Origin: a virus
Direction: 5' to 3' (one strand)
IMG/VR virus record: IMGVR_UViG_3300042448_001510
Coordinates: 1-45,482 of that record
Length of the DNA stretch: 45,482 bases
A model generated the notes under the pieces. It worked only from the letters and a program-made list of their open reading frames with translations. It was not told where the DNA came from and did no database searches. Below are positions 41,109 through 45,482 of this stretch, piece after piece; within the stretch, counting starts at the first letter, position 1; every line of letters starts with the position of its first letter. Made by a program: the position numbers and the translations under genes.

Positions 41109-42164
41109 TTATGAAAGTGTTGCGTGAGGTGTAATTGTGATTGTAGCTGTTGAGGCAACTGAAGCTGCTCCTGCTGCAACTGACTGAGTCTTGATTGTTC
41201 CAGCAACACCTGAAAGACCAGCAACAGAAAGACCTGTTGTTGATAGCGCTCCTGTAGTTGTGGTTGTGTAAGAAACAGTGTTTGTAGCAACTGCTGTAAC
41301 TGTAAATGTACCGTTAAGCGCTGTATCTGGTGCTACAAGTGACGCAACAGTGATCTTTGTGCCTACTGGGTACTTAGCGCCAGCACCTGCTGAGGTGATT
41401 GTTGCTGTTGTACCTGTGCGTGATACTGCTGTGATTGTTGAGACTGCGTTTGTAGCTGCTGTAGCTGTAGTGATGTTAGCTGCTTCGTAACCAGCATCCT
41501 TAAGGGTATCAAGGGCTACCGCTGTGGTGTTACCAAGTACGCTAGGTACTACGATGTAACCAATTCCAGCACCATCAGATGCAGAAAGGGCAGTTGTTGA
41601 TTCTACCTTGCCGTACCACTGTCCTGTAATTTCACCAGCGTTAGCTGCGTTAGTTACTGTGAACTGTAGCTTGTTAGCTGTAGCAACTGTTGCTGCTGAA
41701 AGATTGTAAGCTGAAGCTGTAAGACCTGTAATGTTTACAACGTCTCCTGGTTGAAGTTGGTTTAGTGAGGTGTAAGTAACTGTTGTTCCGTTGCCTGAAG
41801 CTGCTGTAACCTTGTAGTTACCTGCGCTAGGAATAAATCCTGGAAAACCTGACCACTCAGCTTCAATGTCTGAGTGATTTCCAAGTGCTGGATTTAGGCG
41901 TGCACTAGGAACTGTAGTTGTAGTTGTCCACTGTGCATTTTGCGCATCTCCGTATGCAACTGTTGCTGCTGGAGTTCCATCAGCACGCTCATCATTTGGT
42001 AGAGGTGGGCGGGATCCCCATACAAAGTCAATCTGTAGGTTTCCTGCTGAGTCTGTAAGATTACCATTGTTGTTAAGCGTAGCTGCAGTTGCTGCAATAG
42101 CTACGGATTCTGCTCCTGTAGCGTTGTCAGACCCAACTGCTGCGGGTGAATTATAACTTGACAT
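41109..42164 (-). CDS. Virion-like protein with PASTA-like domain
   Basis: A 351-residue, Ala/Thr/Val-rich protein. Residues about 205-235 (YIVVPSVLGNTTAVALDTLK, then DAGYEAANI) look like a PASTA domain, which binds peptidoglycan stem peptides in Gram-positive bacteria. The rest is beta-rich with repeated sandwich-like segments (TATITSAGAGAKYPVGTKIT). No signal peptide or membrane segment is seen, so it is probably a virion surface protein that could bind cell wall. Ribosome site AAAAAGGA is strong. Confidence 0.55.
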   Translation of the reverse strand: MSSYNSPAAVGSDNATGAESVAIAATAATLNNNGNLTDSAGNLQIDFVWGSRPPLPNDERADGTPAATVAYGDAQNAQWTTTTTVPSARLNPALGNHSDIEAEWSGFPGFIPSAGNYKVTAASGNGTTVTYTSLNQLQPGDVVNITGLTASAYNLSAATVATANKLQFTVTNAANAGEITGQWYGKVESTTALSASDGAGIGYIVVPSVLGNTTAVALDTLKDAGYEAANITTATAATNAVSTITAVSRTGTTATITSAGAGAKYPVGTKITVASLVAPDTALNGTFTVTAVATNTVSYTTTTTGALSTTGLSVAGLSGVAGTIKTQSVAAGAASVASTATITITPHATLS

Positions 42165-42226
42165 TATGTCCTTTTTCTCTAGAGGGATTTACAGCGCCTG
42201 ATCGGGGCACCTAGATTAAGTATCTC

Positions 42227-42490
42227 TTAGCAATCCCAGGCTCGTCTGGCTTTATTCAAACGACTATTTGGATCTTTAGCTGCCTTAGGAAACATTTTAG
42301 CTTGGCCTGCAGATCGAGCACAGTATGACTTACGACGTGCGGCAGACTTCTTTGACTTGGCAGCTTCAGCTTTCTTTACAGGAGGCTTTAGATTGTGGCC
42401 TTCTTTTTTAGCTGAGGCGCGTCCTTTGGCGTTTAGTCCGCCATTAGGATTTTGGCCTTCTTTTCTAGTCCATGCTGGTGACTTAGGCAT
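42227..42490 (-). CDS. DUF6321-like small basic protein
   Basis: An 87-residue protein with SPAWTRKEGQNPNGGLNAKG, SAKKEGHNLKPPVKK and an end KDPNSRLNKARRAWDC. This arrangement is characteristic of DUF6321-type proteins in cyanophages and related aquatic phages. It is strongly basic and has Cys near the C-terminal half. Function unknown; a DNA-associated virion role is plausible. Confidence 0.7.
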   Translation of the reverse strand: MPKSPAWTRKEGQNPNGGLNAKGRASAKKEGHNLKPPVKKAEAAKSKKSAARRKSYCARSAGQAKMFPKAAKDPNSRLNKARRAWDC

Positions 42491-42638
42491 AAGGGTCTAT
42501 GTCCTCTTGTTTCTCTATTTTTTTCTTACTTTTCTTTAACTCTTTTCTTGCAAGAGCTTCAAAAGAAGACCAGTCTATTTTACCGTTTTTTTGAGGCAAA
42601 TTGTCTAAATTATCAAACTGACCTGGCTCTGTCTTCAT
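42483..42638 (-). CDS. 51-aa charged protein
   Basis: ATG at 42636-42638 overlaps the upstream TGA as ATGA; stop at 42483-42485 lies 8 nt inside the next gene. The product begins MKTEPGQFDNLDNLPQKNGK and continues as a charged helix (SSFEALARKELKKSKKKI). The overlaps on both sides support translation. No family recognised. Confidence 0.6.
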   Translation of the reverse strand: MKTEPGQFDNLDNLPQKNGKIDWSSFEALARKELKKSKKKIEKQEDIDPYA

Positions 42639-42952
42639 TTGTTACCTAAACCTGTTCTTAGTTCCCCTGCTCGACTTGCTAAACCACGCACAGCGCTTCT
42701 TCCTCTCCGCGCAACTTTTCCACCAACTTCTTTAGCCTTAGCTTGTACTTTTGGATCTTTAGCGGTATCTATTCCTTTTTGCACAACTTTGGAAACACCT
42801 TTTTTAATAAGAGGTGCGGCTAAAGTTCCGGCAATAGGGTGTGCGGCAATAGCGGCACCTGCAGCAACAGCTCCTGCTTTATCAGCTGGGTTATCTGATT
42901 TAGCTACATCAGAAACAATACTGGCAACCCTAGCTATTTTGCCTGGTTTCAT
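42635..42952 (-). CDS. Small basic Ala/Lys-rich protein
   Basis: A 105-residue protein with KIARVASIVSDVAKSDNP, then an Ala-rich segment (AGAVAAGAAIAAHPIAGTLA) and a basic tail (KVARRGRSAVRGLASRAGEL). Charge and Ala content resemble nucleoid-like or membrane-associated peptides. Linked by ATGA-type overlaps to the HNH gene upstream and the 51-aa gene downstream. Function unknown. Confidence 0.5.
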   Translation of the reverse strand: MKPGKIARVASIVSDVAKSDNPADKAGAVAAGAAIAAHPIAGTLAAPLIKKGVSKVVQKGIDTAKDPKVQAKAKEVGGKVARRGRSAVRGLASRAGELRTGLGNK

Positions 42953-43233
42953 TTGCTCTTCTTTCCGGCTCTGCGCTTGTTCTCTTTGCCTACGTTCTTG
43001 CTGTGAGACATAGCGCGTAGGTTACCCTTTGAGTCATTCTTCTTATTATTATCTTTATGGTCAACGTCAGTATTTCGAGGTAGCTTTCCGTTTTTTGATT
43101 CATAATCAGCACGGGCTTTGTTCTTAGATGTAGTAACCCACTTACCGCCTACCTTTTTCTTGTAGACGTAGATAGGGCGACCGCCATTAGCGTCAGAGCC
43201 CTTGTATGGGCCAAACTTCTTTGTCTCAGCCAT
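42949..43233 (-). CDS. HNH endonuclease
   Basis: A 94-residue protein with an HNH core: TDVDHKDNNKKNDSKGNLRA followed by MSHSKNVGKENKRR. The D-H-x-D...N-x-x-N pair and the later S-x-x-N are the metal/catalytic elements. Small HNH proteins near terminase genes take part in DNA packaging in many phages; others are mobile nicking enzymes. Here it is well embedded in small overlapping genes, favouring a phage function. Confidence 0.8.
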   Translation of the reverse strand: MAETKKFGPYKGSDANGGRPIYVYKKKVGGKWVTTSKNKARADYESKNGKLPRNTDVDHKDNNKKNDSKGNLRAMSHSKNVGKENKRRAGKKSK

Positions 43234-43490
43234 TAGAAGAGTAGCCCCTGTTCACCGTGGTTATGTTTGCCATCTTTACGCGCTACGTTACATCCAGGAC
43301 CATCGCAGGATATGCGATCTTCTGGATGCAAAATATTTTTTCTAATTAAAGCGTTTTCGTACTGCTGTACATCAGCCATGCTTTTAAACCCCCGAATGCC
43401 GTAAGTTTGCCCAGCAACAAGCACACTGTGCTCATTCCATGGGCGAGCTTCTTTAGACTCTCTAGGTATATTAGCTGGATCTGGATACAT
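43233..43490 (-). CDS. Small protein with Cys/His cluster
   Basis: ATG at 43488-43490, immediately after the previous stop, gives 85 residues; an upstream ATG at 43565 would overlap the neighbour by 73 nt. The chain begins MYPDPANIPRESKEARPWNE and ends with RISCDGPGCNVARKDGKHNH, a C-x-x-x-x-C...H-x-H arrangement that could hold zinc. TYGIRGFKSMADVQQYENAL precedes it. Unknown function. The gene overlaps the HNH start by 1 nt. Confidence 0.5.
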   Translation of the reverse strand: MYPDPANIPRESKEARPWNEHSVLVAGQTYGIRGFKSMADVQQYENALIRKNILHPEDRISCDGPGCNVARKDGKHNHGEQGLLF

Positions 43491-43491
43491 G

Positions 43492-45327
43492 TTATGTGGG
43501 CCTACGTGGGGACCTAACAGAAGTAAATCCTGCTTTTTTGTATACCGTTGGTGTTGTGCCTGCATTTTCAGCTATTGCAACAGAGCCACCGCTTCCCTTA
43601 GGAGGAACAAAGCCTTTAGGCTTTGCTTGAGGTTTTGAAACTCTTTGAGCTTTTCCAGCAACTTTCTTGTAATCAAAAGTTTCTCCTTGAGGAGTATGAA
43701 CTGTAACAGCTCCGTGAGTCATCACATCCGAAAGTATTGAGTCGGTAATTGGATGAGAGCCACGTTTACGAGAAGTACTCTTTTGAGTTGGGCTTTCCTC
43801 AGAGTAGTTAGTAATTTGTAGTTTTTCGTAATCGTGATGGGCAAGACTTCCTGCAGGACCTCCTGTAGGGGTTGTCACATCAACTGTTCTATTTTCAAGC
43901 CCCTTACGGCGCCGTGCGCGAACAGTTCCGCTTTTACGTGATGTTGAGGGCGCATACGGACGCTTAGGATCTCCAGTAGGTGTCCAGTGAGTAAGTTTAC
44001 CTTCACCACGAATATTAGAAATAATTTTATCTCTATACTCTTTCATGCCGCCAGGTACTCTATCTCTTACATATCTTTGAATTACTGATGCTGGATGACC
44101 TAAGTGATTAGATAATTCATGCGCCATAGCTAAATCGCTACCTACGTACTTATCAGTAGTAGGCACTAAACGATCTGCAGCATAATCAGCACTAATGTGC
44201 ATCGCATCAGTTTCTGTAATATGGCCAGCTTTTAATGCAGCCTCTGTGTCTTCCTTAGAACCCTGTATACCAAGATTAATAGGATTCTGAACTTTAACTC
44301 TAGAACCTCTTAGCAAATCTTCAGCTTCAGCTTTCTTTATTTTTTTAGACTTTAGCGCTGCTGCAACATCTTCTGGTTTAGCAGCTTTACTAGTAGTAGT
44401 TCCTGCTCTTTTCATTGCTTCTGCAATTTGTCGGCTTTGTATGTTAGAAGATACGTTTTGCACGTCAGACTCACGAGCTTTCATTGCGTAATAAATATGT
44501 CGTTCAGATGCAGTTGTTGGAACTACTGAATCAGGGTTAGCAGTTTTATTATCGCCTTGATATGCGCCGTCAGCTCTTTCTTGAGCAGTAGGTATCTGCG
44601 CTGAAGTTAACTTATCAAACTTAGCTGCGCCACGTCTACGAGTGTTTACAGTACCTGAAGTTGATTTAAGTGCTGCAGAGGACACAGCACGACGGTCACC
44701 ACTTCTTGATCTTCCTGGTTTTACTGCAGGACTTCGACCCTTAGCAGCTCTACGGTCAGCTGATATTTCCGCACGGTCACGGATCTCAATCATATCTCCA
44801 GATCCTGCTGAATCTGGCGCTCCTACTGAGCCTCTGCCTTTTCTTGTGCGCCGTACGTTTACTAATTTACCGGGCGCAGTAGATACTACGGGTGATGGTG
44901 CAGATCCTGCACCTGTTCCTGAAACAGGGACACTTGCCTCAGCAACTCCGGCAGCTAATGCTCCGGGAGTAGAAGGTTGACGCATAACAACAGTCTGCCC
45001 TGCAGGAAGTTCTGCCATTTGCGCTGCTCGCTTTTTGCGGGTAGCTAAACGTCCTTGAGTTTGCTGAGCAGTTTCTTCAGTAACAACTGTCTTTTTTCCA
45101 CGAGTGGTTTTAGTAACGCGAGGAATTGGGCCAATTTCATCTGTTTGCTGAGCAGCAAAAGCATCTTGTGCAAGAGCACGTGCTTCATCTACTGCTTTAG
45201 TAGAAGAAGGCTTAGACGCGCCGCCCACATTAACCATACGCACTCCGCCTTTATTAGTTTTGCGGTCAGCTTTTACAGCTACGCGATTAGGCTTAGCAGC
45301 AACTTTACGACTTTTAGTCTTTGCCAT
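43492..45327 (-). CDS. Large basic, mostly disordered protein (unknown)
   Basis: A 611-residue protein beginning MAKTKSRKVAAKPNRVAVKA. The first 250 residues are Lys/Arg/Ala/Ser-rich and look disordered, suggesting DNA or RNA binding. The C-terminal half is more structured (AMAHELSNHLGHPASVIQRY, then VRDRVPGGMKEYRDKII). No known family is visible. Position upstream of packaging genes suggests a virion-internal or packaging-associated role. Its ATG overlaps the previous stop as TAATG. Confidence 0.45.
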   Translation of the reverse strand: MAKTKSRKVAAKPNRVAVKADRKTNKGGVRMVNVGGASKPSSTKAVDEARALAQDAFAAQQTDEIGPIPRVTKTTRGKKTVVTEETAQQTQGRLATRKKRAAQMAELPAGQTVVMRQPSTPGALAAGVAEASVPVSGTGAGSAPSPVVSTAPGKLVNVRRTRKGRGSVGAPDSAGSGDMIEIRDRAEISADRRAAKGRSPAVKPGRSRSGDRRAVSSAALKSTSGTVNTRRRGAAKFDKLTSAQIPTAQERADGAYQGDNKTANPDSVVPTTASERHIYYAMKARESDVQNVSSNIQSRQIAEAMKRAGTTTSKAAKPEDVAAALKSKKIKKAEAEDLLRGSRVKVQNPINLGIQGSKEDTEAALKAGHITETDAMHISADYAADRLVPTTDKYVGSDLAMAHELSNHLGHPASVIQRYVRDRVPGGMKEYRDKIISNIRGEGKLTHWTPTGDPKRPYAPSTSRKSGTVRARRRKGLENRTVDVTTPTGGPAGSLAHHDYEKLQITNYSEESPTQKSTSRKRGSHPITDSILSDVMTHGAVTVHTPQGETFDYKKVAGKAQRVSKPQAKPKGFVPPKGSGGSVAIAENAGTTPTVYKKAGFTSVRSPRRPT

Positions 45328-45482
45328 TATTTCTTATTTCCGTTTCCTTTGGGGGCAGTAAAAAATACTCCCTGAGCAGCTTTTGCTAAATCTGGATCTT
45401 CTTTACTTGGGTCTGCTTTTTTGCGCCTCGTTCCAGTTGCAGCTGGTTTTGCAGCTGTTGGTTTTGCAGTTTGTGTTGCAGC
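45327..45482 (-). CDS. Partial gene at the right edge (C-terminus)
   Basis: The reverse frame is open from the window edge to a TAA at 45327-45329, which overlaps the next ATG. The 51 visible residues are Ala/Lys/Pro-rich (TAKPTAAKPAATGTRRKKAD), then DLAKAAQGVFFTAPKGNGNK. Composition matches the basic proteins of this region. The N-terminus lies outside the window. Confidence 0.55.
   Translation of the reverse strand, partial: AATQTAKPTAAKPAATGTRRKKADPSKEDPDLAKAAQGVFFTAPKGNGNKK

Noticed and set aside
42165-42226. Near-palindromic CCTGATCGGG as a regulatory site
   Set aside because: Short and imperfect, with no nearby promoter-like element to support it.

Overview
The window is a 45.5-kb piece of a tailed-phage genome (Caudoviricetes) with a contractile tail, so a myovirus-like phage. 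Direct support comes from a terminase large subunit, a portal, a coiled-coil scaffold, an N4-gp56-type HK97-fold capsid protein, a tail sheath and tube, and a tape-measure protein with peptidoglycan hydrolase domains. Nearly every gene is on the minus strand and tightly packed, often with TAATG or ATGA stop/start overlaps. Both ends cut through genes, and no ribosomal RNA, tRNA, integrase, transposase or CRISPR array was seen. The host cannot be read directly. The CHAP endolysin, a PASTA-like domain and an actinophage-style tail jelly-roll fit a low-GC aquatic Gram-positive such as an actinobacterium, but this is inference.

Layout, read in the direction of transcription (right to left). (1) 45.5-41.1 kb: basic small proteins, an HNH endonuclease, a DUF6321-like protein and a PASTA-containing structural protein, closed by a bidirectional terminator. 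(2) 41.0-37.3 kb: a secreted protein with a very long Pro/Thr/Glu repeat, followed by a lysis-like cassette (small membrane protein, lipoprotein, holin-like protein, CHAP endolysin) and a JmjC/cupin-like protein. (3) 36.7-37.2 kb: the only plus-strand gene, a secreted lysozyme-like protein, ending at a shared terminator. (4) 36.5-27.0 kb: the packaging and head module, with stem-loops after several head genes. (5) 27.0-10.1 kb: a large accessory and fibre region placed between the head connector and the tail genes. (6) 10.1-9.4 kb: four tiny overlapping Lys-rich genes and a terminator. (7) 9.3 kb to the left edge: neck, sheath, tube, tail chaperone, tape measure and baseplate genes.

The most striking part is 22.5-14.1 kb. 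It holds seven separate Fe(II)/2-oxoglutarate oxygenases of the prolyl-4-hydroxylase type, interleaved with two proteins of a DUF6065-like family, a short-chain dehydrogenase and a glutathione-peroxidase-like protein. This block lies directly downstream of a tail protein with about 85 consecutive residues made only of Phe and Pro, and directly upstream of a tail protein whose jelly-roll domain is interrupted by a roughly 350-residue insertion with about 36 cysteines. An eighth, JmjC/cupin-type oxygenase candidate lies in the lysis region near the Pro/Thr/Glu repeat protein. A working hypothesis is that the block is a virion-protein modification system acting on Pro-rich and Cys-rich fibre proteins.

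Other notable points are a probable +1 programmed frameshift in the tail chaperone gene, a duplicated zinc-ribbon plus small-protein pair flanking the accessory block, and a 53-residue protein combining a Cys cluster with an EF-hand loop.
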